Of a stretch of DNA of 64,000 nucleotides, positions 10,200 to 19,388 are shown piece by piece. Below the pieces are notes generated by a model, which saw nothing but the letters and a program-made list of their open reading frames with translations, had not been told where the DNA came from and ran no database searches. Within the stretch, counting starts at the first letter, position 1. Each line of letters begins with the position of its first letter. This DNA comes from Lysobacter sp. cf310 (lineage in GTDB: Bacteria > Pseudomonadota > Gammaproteobacteria > Xanthomonadales > Xanthomonadaceae). Both the position numbers and the translations under genes were made by a program. The stretch is from contig NZ_FOSS01000001.1 of the NCBI RefSeq assembly GCF_900114355.1, positions 980,368 through 1,044,367 of the forward strand. Direction: 5' to 3'.

Positions 10200-11090
10200 T
10201 TATTTGTCCGCGACCACAACGTCGACGCGATCGCCCTTGCCGCTGCGGCCGCTACTTTGGATCTTGCTCTTGGGCACGCCGCCGGCGACCAGGGCATCGC
10301 GTATCGCGTCGGCGCGGCGCTGGGCCAGCTTGGCGTCGCCGGCCTGGGCCTCGACCTTGACCGACGCCGAAGGGCCGGCCTGGACGTAGGCCGCCAGGGT
10401 CCGCACCTGCCCGGCCGCGGCGCCGCCCAGGGCGGACTTGCCGGCACCGAAGGCATCGCGGTTCAAGGCGAACACTTCGCCGCGCGCCTCGCGCTTGGAC
10501 GCCGGCAGTTTGCCGCCGGCCATCAGCTCGGCCTCCTGCCGCGCCAACGCCGCTTCGCGCTCGCGCGCGGCGTTGAGCTTGGCGGTCTGGGCGTCGCCGA
10601 CCGTGGCCAGGGCCGCGTCGGCGTCCTGGATCGCGAGCGCGTCGGCGGCGGCCTGGGCGCGCAGGCGCTCGGCCTCCTCGGCCTGCATCTGCGCCTGCAG
10701 GCGCAGGCGCTCGGCTTCGGCACGCGCGCGTTCGGCGTCGCGGCGGCTGGCCTCGACCAGCAGATCGCTGCGCTCGCGGTCGAGGCGGTCGACCTCGCGC
10801 TGCGCGGCCTGGCTGCGCGCCGCGATCTCGGCGATCTGGACCCGGCGCTCGGCCACGTAGAAAGCGCCGTCGCGGTCGCGGCGGCTGGCCTCGGCCAGGA
10901 CCTGCACGGCCTGGCGCGCCTGCAGGCGTTCGTAGGCGCCGAAGCCGTTGAGGCCGGGGTCGGCGTCGACCGCGGTCAGGCGCCGCGACAGCCGCGCCAC
11001 GTCGGGGTCCTCGGCGGCGTACGCGGCCGGCATTGCGGCGGCCAGCGCGGTCGCCAGCAGGGTGCAGCTGAGCAGATGGCGCAGGCTCAT
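10200..11090 (-). CDS. Periplasmic OmpA-like protein with long Ala/Glu/Arg coiled coil
   Basis: 296 residues. An N-terminal signal peptide (hydrophobic LLSCTLLATALAAAMP, cleavage near AYA-AE) is followed by a long helical, heptad-like region rich in Ala, Glu, Arg and Gln (~30-190). The last ~110 residues resemble an OmpA-like peptidoglycan-binding domain (AQRRADAIRDALVAGGVPKSKI). The ATG overlaps the stop of the upstream lipoprotein gene as ATGA, so the two are co-translated. A cell-envelope scaffold role is inferred. The longer upstream frame is not protein-like, so this start is preferred. Confidence 0.8.
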   Translation of the reverse strand: MSLRHLLSCTLLATALAAAMPAAYAAEDPDVARLSRRLTAVDADPGLNGFGAYERLQARQAVQVLAEASRRDRDGAFYVAERRVQIAEIAARSQAAQREVDRLDRERSDLLVEASRRDAERARAEAERLRLQAQMQAEEAERLRAQAAADALAIQDADAALATVGDAQTAKLNAAREREAALARQEAELMAGGKLPASKREARGEVFALNRDAFGAGKSALGGAAAGQVRTLAAYVQAGPSASVKVEAQAGDAKLAQRRADAIRDALVAGGVPKSKIQSSGRSGKGDRVDVVVADK

Positions 11091-11482
11091 CGGTCGTCTC
11101 CGGTCTGCAGGCGGCGGCGCAAGTCGGCGATCTCGGCGCGGCGCTGGGCCAGCTCGGCGTTGATCACCGCGTCGCGGCTCTTGGCGGTGGCGAGGTCGCC
11201 GTCGGCGGCGGCGGCCGCGGCCAGGCGACGGGCGTCGTCCTCGCGGCCGCGCGACATCGCGCCCTGGGCCTGGCCCAGCGCATTGCGCGCGGCGGCCAGG
11301 TCCTGCGGCGCGTACTGGTCGGCATCGGCGCCGTCGGCGCGCGTGACCGCCTGCTGGGCGGCGGCCAGCTCCGCGGTCGGCGGCGGCAGCGAGGCGCATG
11401 CGCTCAGCGCGGAAGCGAGAACTAGTGCCAGCGCCACGGTGCGCATCTGTGAGAAGCTGATTCGTGCGAAGCTTGCGTTCAT
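11087..11482 (-). CDS. DUF4398-like lipoprotein
   Basis: 131 residues from the ATG at 11482; an alternative start at 11446 would give a tighter signal peptide (MRTVALALVLASALSAC). The lipobox LSAC predicts lipidation at that Cys. The mature part is Ala/Arg/Asp-rich and helical (DLAAARNALGQAQGAMSRG), as in DUF4398 proteins, which commonly precede an OmpA-like partner, as here. The gene is divergent from pilU with a short shared promoter region. Confidence 0.78.
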   Translation of the reverse strand: MNASFARISFSQMRTVALALVLASALSACASLPPPTAELAAAQQAVTRADGADADQYAPQDLAAARNALGQAQGAMSRGREDDARRLAAAAAADGDLATAKSRDAVINAELAQRRAEIADLRRRLQTGDDR

Positions 11483-11576
11483 AGGGGATGCCGTTGCGTA
11501 AGGAGTGCGCTCGGCCATTGTCGGAAGCCGGCGGCGTGCTTGCAACGGTACGTAGTCGTTAACAAGGGGTGTGTGC

Positions 11577-12689
11577 ATGGACATCGGCTATTTCCTGAAG
11601 CTGATGACGGAAAAGAACGCGTCGGACATGTTCCTGACCACCGGGGCGCCGGTTTATATCAAGGTCGAGGGCAGACTGTACCCGCTTGGCAACACCGGGT
11701 TGCCCCCGGGCATGGTCAAGAAGATCGCCTATTCGCTGATGGACGAGGGCCAAGTACCGCAGTTCGAGCGCGACCTGGAGCTGAACATGGCTCTGGCGCT
11801 GCCCGACGCGGGCCGGTTCCGCATCAACGTGTTCAAGCAGCGCGGCGAAGTCGGCATGGTGATCCGCGCCATCCGCAGCATCATTCCCAGCATCGAAGAA
11901 CTGCAGCTGCCGCAGGTGCTCAAGGAGATCATCATGGCCCCGCGCGGCCTGGTGCTCATCGTGGGCAGTACCGGCTCCGGCAAGTCGACGACGCTGGCGT
12001 CGATGATCGACCACCGCAACAGCAATACTTCGGGCCACATCCTCACCATCGAGGATCCGATCGAGTATCTGCACAAGCACAAGAAGTCGATCGTCAACCA
12101 GCGCGAAGTCGGCCTGGACACCCACGCTTTCCACAACGCGCTCAAGAACGCGATGCGAGAAGCGCCGGACGTGATCCTGATCGGCGAAATCCTGGACGCG
12201 ACCACGATGGAGGCGGCGATCGCCTTCGCCGAAACCGGTCACCTGTGCCTGGCGACGCTGCACTCCAACAACGCCGACCAGACCCTGGAACGCATCCTCA
12301 ACTTCTTCAACGAGTCGGCGCACAAGAACGTGCTGATGAACCTGGCCTTGAACCTCAAGGCGGTGGTGTCGCAGCGCCTGGTGGTCGGTACCGACGGCCG
12401 CCGTCTGCCCGCCGCCGAGATCCTGATCAACACCCCGCACGTGCGCGACCTGATGCGCCGTGGCCAGGTGCACGAGATCAAGCAGGCGATGGAAGAGTCG
12501 CTGGAAGAAGGCATGGAGTCGTTCGACCAGTGCCTGTTCCGCCTCTACAAGGAAGGCCGAATCGAGATGGAGGAGGCGCTCAAGGCGGCCGACTCGCGCG
12601 ACGGCCTGGCGCTCAAGTTCCGCCTCTCCGAGGGCGGCGCCGAGCACGATCCTTACGCGGACATGTACGACGCCAACGCCGCGCATTGA
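11577..12689 (+). CDS. pilU: Type IV pilus retraction ATPase PilU
   Basis: A 370-residue PilT/PilU-type secretion ATPase for pilus retraction and twitching. It shows MDIGYFLKLMTEKNASDMFL at the start, Walker A GSTGSGKST, an Asp box (LTIEDPIE), Walker B EAPDVILIGEI and the His box HLCLATLHSNNAD. The invariant pattern and the extended C-terminus (EGGAEHDPY) fit PilU better than PilT. The ATG at 11577 is preceded by AAGGGG at 7-nt spacing; a GTG six bases earlier is less likely. No pilT is adjacent. Confidence 0.93.
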   Translation: MDIGYFLKLMTEKNASDMFLTTGAPVYIKVEGRLYPLGNTGLPPGMVKKIAYSLMDEGQVPQFERDLELNMALALPDAGRFRINVFKQRGEVGMVIRAIRSIIPSIEELQLPQVLKEIIMAPRGLVLIVGSTGSGKSTTLASMIDHRNSNTSGHILTIEDPIEYLHKHKKSIVNQREVGLDTHAFHNALKNAMREAPDVILIGEILDATTMEAAIAFAETGHLCLATLHSNNADQTLERILNFFNESAHKNVLMNLALNLKAVVSQRLVVGTDGRRLPAAEILINTPHVRDLMRRGQVHEIKQAMEESLEEGMESFDQCLFRLYKEGRIEMEEALKAADSRDGLALKFRLSEGGAEHDPYADMYDANAAH

Positions 12690-12710
12690 GCGCGGCGTCA
12701 CGCAACGCAC

Positions 12711-12741
12711 AAGGCCGGCCATCGCGAGATGGCCGGCTTTT
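12711..12741 (+). terminator. Rho-independent terminator after pilU
   Basis: A GC-rich stem (ggccggccat / atggccggc, loop cgcgag) followed by a run of six T, 22 bp after the pilU stop. Confidence 0.9.
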
Positions 12742-12784
12742 TTCTTAGGCGTAGCGGACGCCAGACCAGTCGACGCGCTCCAAC

Positions 12785-13204
12785 TTACAGGGCGCACGCC
12801 ACCGTCAGCATGTACTCCTTCTCCGATCCACGCTGTACCGGTTTGAACGAAGTGTCCGGATTCAACAGCCTTTCCATCGCGCGCCCGCGTCCGCCCGAAT
12901 CGGGGTAGAGCACGATGTCGACCACCGAGACCTCTTTCTTGCCGCATTTGAACCGCATGAGCGACGTGGACGATTTCGCGCCTGAAGTATCGCTGGGCTC
13001 GTGATCCGACAATGAATCGATCTGAATGAACGCCGCCCCTTTTACCAGGCTGTCCTTGATGAAATAGACCGGTATGCCGTGGCGGTTGTCGTACAACTTG
13101 ATCAAGCGGCCCGACTTCTGCGTGGGCGCCGCAGCCGAATCCGCCCCCCATCCGATCGACGCCACCAACGCGACCAGCGCCAACGCTGCGAACCGCTGCC
13201 TCAT
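12785..13204 (-). CDS. Secreted hypothetical protein
   Basis: 139 residues from the ATG at 13204; a GTG six bases upstream is possible, but GGGGTGG sits at good distance from the ATG. The signal peptide (RFAALALVALVASIGWGADSAAA) predicts export to the periplasm. Two Cys in the mature protein (FKCGKKE and the C-terminal VACAL) could form a disulfide. No family recognised. It ends 44 bp beyond the convergent pilU terminator. Confidence 0.65.
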   Translation of the reverse strand: MRQRFAALALVALVASIGWGADSAAAPTQKSGRLIKLYDNRHGIPVYFIKDSLVKGAAFIQIDSLSDHEPSDTSGAKSSTSLMRFKCGKKEVSVVDIVLYPDSGGRGRAMERLLNPDTSFKPVQRGSEKEYMLTVACAL

Positions 13205-13246
13205 ACCCACCCCGCTATTGAACGTCCGGCACTGTCGACTGGTGGA

Positions 13247-13915
13247 TCAGCCGGCTTGCTCAGGCATGTCCGGCTGATTCTCCGGCCGCGCCGCGTCGAA
13301 CGCGGGCAGCTCCAGGCAGGCCTGCTCGATCCGCACGATGGTCGGGAAATCGTCCAGCGGCACGCCGAAACGGCGCGCGTTGTAGACCTGCGGCACCAGG
13401 CAGCAGTCGGCCAGGGTCGGAGTGTCACCTTCGCAATAGCGCCCGGTGGACGGGTGGTCGGTCAGGGTCGCCTCGATCGCGCTGAAGCCTTCGCGCACCC
13501 AGTGCTTGATCCAGTCCTCGCGCTCCGGATGCGGCACGCTCCAGGTGCGGTCGAAGTACTGCAGCACGCGCAGGTTGTTGAGCGGGTGGATATCGCAGGC
13601 GATGGTCTGGGCCAGCGCGCGCACGCGCTGGCGGTCGCGCGCGGTGGCCGGCAGCAGCGACGGCTGCGGCCAGGTTTCGTCCAGGTATTCCAGGATCGCG
13701 ATCGACTGCCGCATCTTGCGGCTGCCGTGCTCCAGCACCGGCACCAGACCCAGCGGATTGATCTCGCGATAGGCCTCGCTGTGCTGCTCGCCGCCGTTGC
13801 GGACCAGGTGCACCGGCACGATCTCGTACGCCAGGCCCTTGAGATTGAGGCCGATGCGCACCCGATAGGACGCGCTCGACCGCCAGTACGAATACAGCCT
13901 GAGTTGCTCGCCCAC
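13247..13915 (-). CDS. maiA: Maleylacetoacetate isomerase (zeta-class GST)
   Basis: 222 residues from a GTG at 13915, preceded by AGGGA. The glutathione S-transferase zeta motif SYWRSSASYRVRIGLNLKG gives the catalytic Ser; the C-terminal helical domain carries LADCCLVPQVYNARRF. It isomerises 4-maleylacetoacetate to fumarylacetoacetate, using glutathione, in tyrosine breakdown. It follows the fumarylacetoacetate hydrolase gene by 96 bp on the same strand, and the earlier pathway steps are encoded at 49-51.6 kb. Confidence 0.93.
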   Translation of the reverse strand: MGEQLRLYSYWRSSASYRVRIGLNLKGLAYEIVPVHLVRNGGEQHSEAYREINPLGLVPVLEHGSRKMRQSIAILEYLDETWPQPSLLPATARDRQRVRALAQTIACDIHPLNNLRVLQYFDRTWSVPHPEREDWIKHWVREGFSAIEATLTDHPSTGRYCEGDTPTLADCCLVPQVYNARRFGVPLDDFPTIVRIEQACLELPAFDAARPENQPDMPEQAG

Positions 13916-14011
13916 TGCCTGTCCCTGGATCTGCCGTCGTGCCTGGTCGATCGCCACCTTAGCCGGTGGCCGGCGCGCCGGGGATACCTCTCGTCCGGCG
14001 CGCCGCTGCCG

Positions 14012-15001
14012 TCAGGCGGAAGCCTGTTGCTCGATGCGCTGCTCGATCGCGCCGAAGATGCTGCGCCCGTCGGCGTCCAGCATCTCGATGCGCACGGTGT
14101 CGCCGAACTTCATGAACGGGGTCAGGGGCTTGCCGTGCTCGAGGGTCTCGACCGTGCGGCGCTCGGCGAAGCAGGACGCGCCCAGCGAGGTGTCCTCGTT
14201 GGCGACGGTGCCCGAGCCGACGATGGTGCCCGCCGACAGCGGCCGGGTCTTGGCCGCATGCGCGACCAGCTGGGCGAAGTTGAACTGCATGTCGACGCCG
14301 GCCTCGGGCGCGCCGAACCACTCGCCGTTGATGTGGGTGAGCAGCGGCCGATGGACCTTGCTGTCCTGCCAGGCCTCGCCCAGCTCGTCCGGGGTCACGA
14401 ACACCGGGCTCAGCGCCGAGCGCGGCTTGGACTGCAGGAAGCCGAAGCCCTTGGCCAGCTCGTTCGGGATCAGGTTGCGCAGCGAAACGTCGTTGACCAG
14501 GCCGATCAGCTGGATATGGGCGGCGGCCTGCTCCGGCGTGGCCGCCATCGGCACGTCGTCGGTCACGATCACCACCTCGGCTTCCAGGTCGATGCCGTAG
14601 TCCTCGCTGACCACCCGCACCGGATCGCGCGGGCCGTAGAAGCCGGCGCTGACCGCCTGGTACATCAGCGGATCGACGTAGAAGCTCTCCGGCACCTCGG
14701 CGCCGCGCGCGCGACGCACGCGCTCGACGTGCGGCAGGTAGGCGCTGCCGTCGACGAATTCGTAGGCGCGCGGCAGCGGCGAGGCCAGGGCGGCGTAGTC
14801 CAGATCGAACGCACCCTCGGCGTTGCCGGCGTTGAGCGCGTCGGACAGGGCGTTCAAGCGCGGCGCGGCGTTGGACCAGTCCTCCAGCGCGCGCTGCAGG
14901 GTGTCGGCGATGCCGCTGGCGCGCACGGCGCGGGTCAGATCGCGGGAGACGACGATCAGCGTGCCGTCGCGGCCGCCTTCCTTCAGGGAACCGAGCTTCA
15001 T
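14012..15001 (-). CDS. Fumarylacetoacetate hydrolase family protein
   Basis: 329 residues. Start at 15001 has GAGGT five bases upstream and gives the family N-terminus MKLGSLKEGGRDG. The FAH fold is seen in PESFYVDPLMYQA, the metal-binding region DYGIDLEAEVVIVTDDVP, NDVSLRNLIP and TIVGSGTV. It probably splits fumarylacetoacetate to fumarate and acetoacetate, the last tyrosine-degradation step, as the adjacent maiA suggests. Related hydratases and acylpyruvases share the fold, so context carries part of the call. Confidence 0.88.
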   Translation of the reverse strand: MKLGSLKEGGRDGTLIVVSRDLTRAVRASGIADTLQRALEDWSNAAPRLNALSDALNAGNAEGAFDLDYAALASPLPRAYEFVDGSAYLPHVERVRRARGAEVPESFYVDPLMYQAVSAGFYGPRDPVRVVSEDYGIDLEAEVVIVTDDVPMAATPEQAAAHIQLIGLVNDVSLRNLIPNELAKGFGFLQSKPRSALSPVFVTPDELGEAWQDSKVHRPLLTHINGEWFGAPEAGVDMQFNFAQLVAHAAKTRPLSAGTIVGSGTVANEDTSLGASCFAERRTVETLEHGKPLTPFMKFGDTVRIEMLDADGRSIFGAIEQRIEQQASA

Positions 15002-15165
15002 CCAGACCTCAAATCGCGGGGCGCCGCAGCGCAATGGTTTCAATTGTAACCGAATCGTCGCGGGCAACAGACCCGCGCGAATCGGCCCTCACCCTACCGG
15101 GCCTGGGCGTCGGCGGCGAGTCGGGGCGAGTTCCCGAAGCCCACCTCGCGACCGTTCGGCGCGAC

Positions 15166-15199
15166 GATGCGGTTCGCCTTCGGCTCACCGCATCCTACG
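15166..15199. repeat. Palindromic intergenic repeat (family 1)
   Basis: Reads gatgcggttcgccttcggct then caccgcatcctacg; inverted relative to the 41446 copy and located between fah and the tRNA-Gln terminator. Confidence 0.88.
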
Positions 15200-15225
15200 C
15201 AGCGTGGCGGCTGAGCCGTAAAAAC

Positions 15226-15252
15226 AAAAAACCCGCCGGAGGGCGGGTTTCT
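15226..15252 (-). terminator. Terminator downstream of tRNA-Gln
   Basis: Stem acccgcc/ggcgggt with loop ggag at 15231-15248. On the minus strand it is followed by a T-rich run (TTTTTGTTTTT), positioned 44 bp past the tRNA 3' end. A short T-run on the plus side could also serve the other strand weakly. Confidence 0.85.
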
Positions 15253-15295
15253 TGTTGCCGATCCGCGCCGTCGCCGGCATGGATCGATCTTGTTG

Positions 15296-15370
15296 TGGCA
15301 GCCCCGGATGGATTCGAACCACCGAATGCCTGAGTCAGAGTCAGGTGCCTTACCGCTTGGCGACGGGGCT
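15296..15370 (-). tRNA. tRNA-Gln (anticodon CTG)
   Basis: Read on the minus strand: acceptor AGCCCCG pairs with CGGGGCT followed by G and encoded CCA; the D arm is GCCAAGCGGTAAGGC; the anticodon stem CCTGA/TCAGG encloses the seven-base loop CTCTGAC with anticodon CTG; the T arm is GGTGG-TTCGAAT-CCATC. The 75-nt length and CTG anticodon identify tRNA-Gln decoding CAG. The terminator at 15226-15252 follows. Confidence 0.96.
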
Positions 15371-15412
15371 ATAGAACAAATCTTAGCAAAAAACGCAGAA
15401 TTGCGACTGCGA

Positions 15413-15805
15413 TTAACGCTTCGAGAACTGGGTAGCGCGACGTGCCTTGTGCAGGCCGACCTTCTTACGCTCGACTTCGCGGGCGTCGCGGGTCATGAAG
15501 CCGGCCTTGCGCAGCTCGGACTTCAGGGATTCGTCGTACTCGACCAGCGCACGCGCGATGCCGAGGCGGATCGCACCGGCCTGGCCGGTGATGCCGCCGC
15601 CGGCGACCGTGACGTTGACGTCGAACTTGTCGCTGGACTGGGTCAGCTCGAGCGGCTGGCGCACGATCATGCGCGCGGTCTCGCGACCGAAGAACTCTTC
15701 GATCGAACGCTGGTTGATGGTGATCTTGCCCTCGCCCTTGCGCAGGTACACGCGAGCGGTGGAGGACTTGCGGCGGCCGGTGCCGTAGTTCTGCTGGATA
15801 GCCAT
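15413..15805 (-). CDS. rpsI: 30S ribosomal protein S9
   Basis: 130 residues with the S9 signatures [18 protein letters not shown] at the N-terminus, [21 protein letters not shown], and the basic tail ending in FSKR that reaches the ribosomal P site. Follows rplM by 15 bp, the standard rplM-rpsI operon. Confidence 0.99.
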   Translation of the reverse strand: MAIQQNYGTGRRKSSTARVYLRKGEGKITINQRSIEEFFGRETARMIVRQPLELTQSSDKFDVNVTVAGGGITGQAGAIRLGIARALVEYDESLKSELRKAGFMTRDAREVERKKVGLHKARRATQFSKR

Positions 15806-15820
15806 GTGCGTGTCTTTACC

Positions 15821-16249
15821 TTAGATGTCCAACGGCTGCGGCTGCTGGGCAGCGTGCGGATGCTCGGAGCCCTTGTAGACCTTGAGCTTGCGATACATGG
15901 CGCGGCCGAGCGGATTCTTCGGCAGCATGCCCTTGACGGCGATCTCGATGACGCGCTCCGGGTGGCGCTCCAGCGCCTGGCCCAGGGTTTCGCTCTTCAG
16001 GTTGCCGACGTAGCCGGTGAAGCGGTGATAGATCTTGTCCTGGAGCTTGTTGCCCGTGACAGCGATCTTCTCGGCGTTGATCACCACGAGGTAATCGCCG
16101 GTATCCACGTGAGGGGTGTAGACGGGCTTGTGCTTGCCGCGCAGACGGCGCGCGAGTTCGGAGCTCAAGCGGCCGAGCGTTTTGCCCGACGCGTCGACGA
16201 TGTACCAGTCGCGCTGGACGGTCTCGTTCTTAGCGGTAAAAGTCTTCAT
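15821..16249 (-). CDS. rplM: 50S ribosomal protein L13
   Basis: 142 residues with the L13 core [20 protein letters not shown] and [17 protein letters not shown], plus [14 protein letters not shown]. First gene of rplM-rpsI. Its 5' region (16250-16428) is shared with the divergent Fe-S protein gene. In E. coli L13 represses its own leader; I see no element here that proves the same. Confidence 0.99.
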   Translation of the reverse strand: MKTFTAKNETVQRDWYIVDASGKTLGRLSSELARRLRGKHKPVYTPHVDTGDYLVVINAEKIAVTGNKLQDKIYHRFTGYVGNLKSETLGQALERHPERVIEIAVKGMLPKNPLGRAMYRKLKVYKGSEHPHAAQQPQPLDI

Positions 16250-16428
16250 GGAAGTCTGCTATGGGTACCTGGTCGGGCTGATTTCGCGCATCTCCCCGAC
16301 CTGCGATCAGGGCGGGCGCGGCGCGGAATTTCGCCTCGCGTTGTGAATGTGGAACGAAAGAGGCGGAATGATAGCGGGGTCAGCCCGGCCCTGCAAGTCG
16401 AGCTGAACCGGTGCTAGCATCGGGGGTC

Positions 16429-17607
16429 ATGTCCGCCGCCCGCCCGCCTTCCGCCGACCCGCTGGTGGCGCTGGCCGACCGTTGCGTCCAGTGCGGGCTG
16501 TGCCTGCCGGCCTGCCCGACCTACGGCCACGACCGCCTCGAAGCCGAATCCCCGCGCGGGCGCATCGCCGTGGCGCGGGCCTGGGCGCTGGGCACGATCG
16601 AGCCCAGCGCGGTCGCAGACACTCACCTGGACCACTGCCTGGGCTGCCGCAGCTGCGAAGCCGTGTGCCCGGCCGGCGTGCAGTATGGCGAGTTGCTGGG
16701 CCTGGCGCGCAGTCGTCAGCGCCAGCGCCGCCCCGCCGGCCGCCGCCAACGCTGGATCGAGGCCCTGGCCGCGCGTCCGCGTGCGCTGCGCGCCCTGCTG
16801 GGGCTGTATCGGCTGGCCTACCCGGCCCTGCCCGGGGCCTGGCGGCCGCTGCCCAGACCGCCCTCTGTTCGCCCCGCGCCCGCGCTGCCGGCCGGGAACC
16901 CCTCCGGTGGCGAGGTCGCGCTATTCGTCGGCTGCGTCGCCGGGCCTTATGAGACGGCGCTGCGCGACGCGGTCGCGCGCCTCTGCCGCCATCTGGGCTA
17001 TCGGATCCGCCCCATCCCCGCGCAAACCTGCTGCGGCAGCCTGCATGCGCATGCGGGCGACGCGACGCGCGCGCAGGCCCTGGGCGCGCGCAACCGCGCC
17101 GCCTTCGCGGGCGCGGACACCGTGCTGAGCCTGGCCAGCGGCTGCCACGAAGCCCTGGCACAGGCCCTGGCACCGCACATGCGCGTGCTCGATGCGATCG
17201 CCTTCCTCGAATCCCAGGCCGATGCGCTGCGCCTGCGCCCGCTGCGCGAACGCGTGGCCCTGCACCTGCCCTGCACCCAGCGCAACGTGGTCGGCTCGGT
17301 GCCGGCGCTGCGCCGCCTGCTGGCGCGCGTGCCCGGGCTGGACGTGGTCGAACTCGATGCCGGCTACGGCTGCTGCGGCGCGGCCGGCACCCAGATGCTG
17401 ACCGAGCCCGAGCGCGCCGACGACTACCGCGCGCCGCTGCTGCGCCAGTTCGCCGACAGCGGCGCGAGCCGCCTGCTCAGCGCCAATATCGGCTGCCGGC
17501 TGCACCTGGGCGCGGCGCTGGCGACGCCGCCGCTGCATCCGCTGGAGTTCCTGGCCGGCCTGGTCGAGGACGCCGATTCACTGCCGGCGAACGCCGCCGC
17601 GCCGTAA
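16429..17607 (+). CDS. Glycolate oxidase iron-sulfur subunit-like protein
   Basis: 392 residues. Two 4Fe-4S clusters are predicted from CVQCGLCLPACPTYG (~16-30) and CLGCRSCEAVCPAGV (~68-82). Two cysteine-rich CCG domains follow, with CCGSLHAHAG (~200) and CCGAAGTQML (~320), as in GlcF and heterodisulfide reductase D. The ATG at 16429 follows a G-rich ribosome-binding site; a GTG six codons upstream is an alternative. GlcD/GlcE partners are not nearby, so the exact oxidase is unproven. Ends 9 bp before coq7. Confidence 0.85.
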   Translation: MSAARPPSADPLVALADRCVQCGLCLPACPTYGHDRLEAESPRGRIAVARAWALGTIEPSAVADTHLDHCLGCRSCEAVCPAGVQYGELLGLARSRQRQRRPAGRRQRWIEALAARPRALRALLGLYRLAYPALPGAWRPLPRPPSVRPAPALPAGNPSGGEVALFVGCVAGPYETALRDAVARLCRHLGYRIRPIPAQTCCGSLHAHAGDATRAQALGARNRAAFAGADTVLSLASGCHEALAQALAPHMRVLDAIAFLESQADALRLRPLRERVALHLPCTQRNVVGSVPALRRLLARVPGLDVVELDAGYGCCGAAGTQMLTEPERADDYRAPLLRQFADSGASRLLSANIGCRLHLGAALATPPLHPLEFLAGLVEDADSLPANAAAP

Positions 17608-17616
17608 ACTGCGCGC

Positions 17617-18261
17617 ATGACCACGATCCGCGAGCTGTCTCCCCTGGACCGCCTGCTCAGCGATGCGCAGCGCGCCCTCGACACCGTCTTCGGCGCGCCC
17701 CACGCCGCGCGCCCCAACCCGGCCGCCGACACCGCCCAGATCGAGCTCGACGACCAGGAACGCCGCCATGCCGCCGGCCTGATGCGCATCAACCACGTCG
17801 GCGAGGTTTGCGCGCAGGCGCTGTACTGCGGCCAGGCCGCGGTCGCGCGCGACGCGGCCACGCGCGAGCACCTGCTCGAGGCCGCGCAGGAGGAAACCGA
17901 TCATCTGGCCTGGTGCGCGCAGCGCCTGGACGAACTCGACAGCCGCCCCAGCCTGCTCAACCCGCTGTGGTACGCCGGCAGCTACGCGATCGGCGCCCTC
18001 GCCGGCCTGCGCGGCGACGGCTGGAACCTGGGCTTCGTGGTCGAGACCGAACACCAGGTCGAGGCCCACATCGACGAGCACCTGGAATCGCTGCCGGAAG
18101 CCGACGCGCGCAGCCGCGCGATCCTGCGCACGATGAAGGAAGACGAGGCCCGCCATGCCGCCAACGCCGAAGCCGCCGGCGCGCGCCTGCTGCCGCCGCC
18201 GGTGCCCCGCCTGATGGCGGCGGCATCGAAGCTGATGAAGGCGGTGGCGTACCGCCTGTAG
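17617..18261 (+). CDS. coq7: Demethoxyubiquinone hydroxylase Coq7
   Basis: 214 residues of the di-iron Coq7/Cat5 family, which hydroxylates 2-polyprenyl-3-methyl-6-methoxy-benzoquinone late in ubiquinone synthesis. Iron ligands are visible as [37 protein letters not shown] and EDEARHA, giving the paired Glu...ExxH pattern. Membrane association is expected through hydrophobic helices. It sits 9 bp after the GlcF-like gene and is followed by a strong terminator. Confidence 0.95.
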   Translation: MTTIRELSPLDRLLSDAQRALDTVFGAPHAARPNPAADTAQIELDDQERRHAAGLMRINHVGEVCAQALYCGQAAVARDAATREHLLEAAQEETDHLAWCAQRLDELDSRPSLLNPLWYAGSYAIGALAGLRGDGWNLGFVVETEHQVEAHIDEHLESLPEADARSRAILRTMKEDEARHAANAEAAGARLLPPPVPRLMAAASKLMKAVAYRL

Positions 18262-18333
18262 CGACACGACTGCGGCGGCCGCTTCGTGCGGGAGCCGAGG
18301 TGGATCGCGATACGCGGTTTGCCCCAGCAACGA

Positions 18334-18361
18334 AAAAGGCCGGCTTTCGCCGGCCTTTTCG
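18334..18361 (+). terminator. Terminator between coq7 and speD
   Basis: Stem aaggccggc/gccggcctt with a tttc loop, flanked by A-run and T-run, so it can act in both directions between the convergent coq7 and speD genes. Confidence 0.9.
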
Positions 18362-18378
18362 CTAACGCGCGAACCCGA

Positions 18379-19170
18379 TCAGTCGACCAAGTTGCGGCCG
18401 TGGAACAGCTCTTCGATCTCGCGCTTGAGCCGCGCCTCGATCTTCATGCGCTCCTTGAACGACAGGTTCTTGGCCTTCTCCTCGAACAGGTAGTTGTCGA
18501 GGTCGAATTCCTTCAGGTGCATCTTGGTGTGGAAGATGTTTTCCTGATAGACGTTGACGTCGAGCATCTCGTAGCGCGACTTCACGTTCTTGGCCAGGTA
18601 GTCCTGGATCGAGTTGATCTTGTGGTCGATGTAGTGCTTCTTGCCCTTCACGTCGCGGGTGAAGCCGCGCACGCGGTAGTCCATGACCACGATGTCGGAC
18701 TCGAGGCTCTCGATCAGGTAGTTCAACGCCTTCAGCGGCGAGATCACGCCGCAGGTCGCCACATCGATGTCGGCGCGGAAGGTCGCGATGCCGTTGTCCG
18801 GGTGGGTCTCCGGATAGGTGTGCACGGTGATGTGCGACTTGTCCATGTGCGCGACCACGGCGTCGGAGATCACGCCCTTGGCGGCCGACTTGTCGATCAC
18901 CGGCTCTTCCGAGATCAGGATCGTCACCGAAGCGCCCTGCGGATCGTAGTCCTGGCGCGCGATGTTGAGGATGTTGGCGCCGATGATGTCCGCCACATCC
19001 GTGAGGATCTGGGTCAGTCGATCGGCGTTGTAGGCCTCGTCGATGTACTCGATGTACCGCTGGCGCTGCTCTTCCGAGACCGCGTAGCAGACGTCGTAGA
19101 TGTTGAACGAGAGGGCCTTGGTGAGGTTGTTGAAACCCTGCAACCTCAGGCGCGGCAACGGCTTGACCAC
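18379..19170 (-). CDS. speD: S-adenosylmethionine decarboxylase proenzyme
   Basis: 263 residues, the length of E. coli-type class 1A SpeD. Self-cleavage is expected before the Ser of [13 protein letters not shown], which becomes the pyruvoyl group; [13 protein letters not shown] and [15 protein letters not shown] are family segments. It makes decarboxylated SAM for spermidine synthesis. Start is a GTG with no strong ribosome-binding site. Divergent from clp across 218 bp; this pairing near trp genes is known from Xanthomonas. Confidence 0.97.
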   Translation of the reverse strand: MVKPLPRLRLQGFNNLTKALSFNIYDVCYAVSEEQRQRYIEYIDEAYNADRLTQILTDVADIIGANILNIARQDYDPQGASVTILISEEPVIDKSAAKGVISDAVVAHMDKSHITVHTYPETHPDNGIATFRADIDVATCGVISPLKALNYLIESLESDIVVMDYRVRGFTRDVKGKKHYIDHKINSIQDYLAKNVKSRYEMLDVNVYQENIFHTKMHLKEFDLDNYLFEEKAKNLSFKERMKIEARLKREIEELFHGRNLVD

Positions 19171-19388
19171 GGTAGGGGGATCCCGGTCGGACGGCGAGGG
19201 CGTGGATTATGCGGCAAACGGCAGCGGGGGGAAACGCAGGCTGTCGTCCCGCTGTCACAAGTCGGAGGCCTGGGCGGCCAGGGGACTGCCCATATCGGCC
19301 CGGGGTGACGTAGAGTGCCGCAGGGTGACGCTATTTGCCCAATCCCCCGGTTCGTCCTAAGCTCACTCGATAACCTAAGCCCAATCCC

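Noticed and set aside
19171-19388. Riboswitch between speD and clp
   Set aside because: A SAM- or polyamine-responsive element is imaginable, but I could not trace a conserved riboswitch core by eye.
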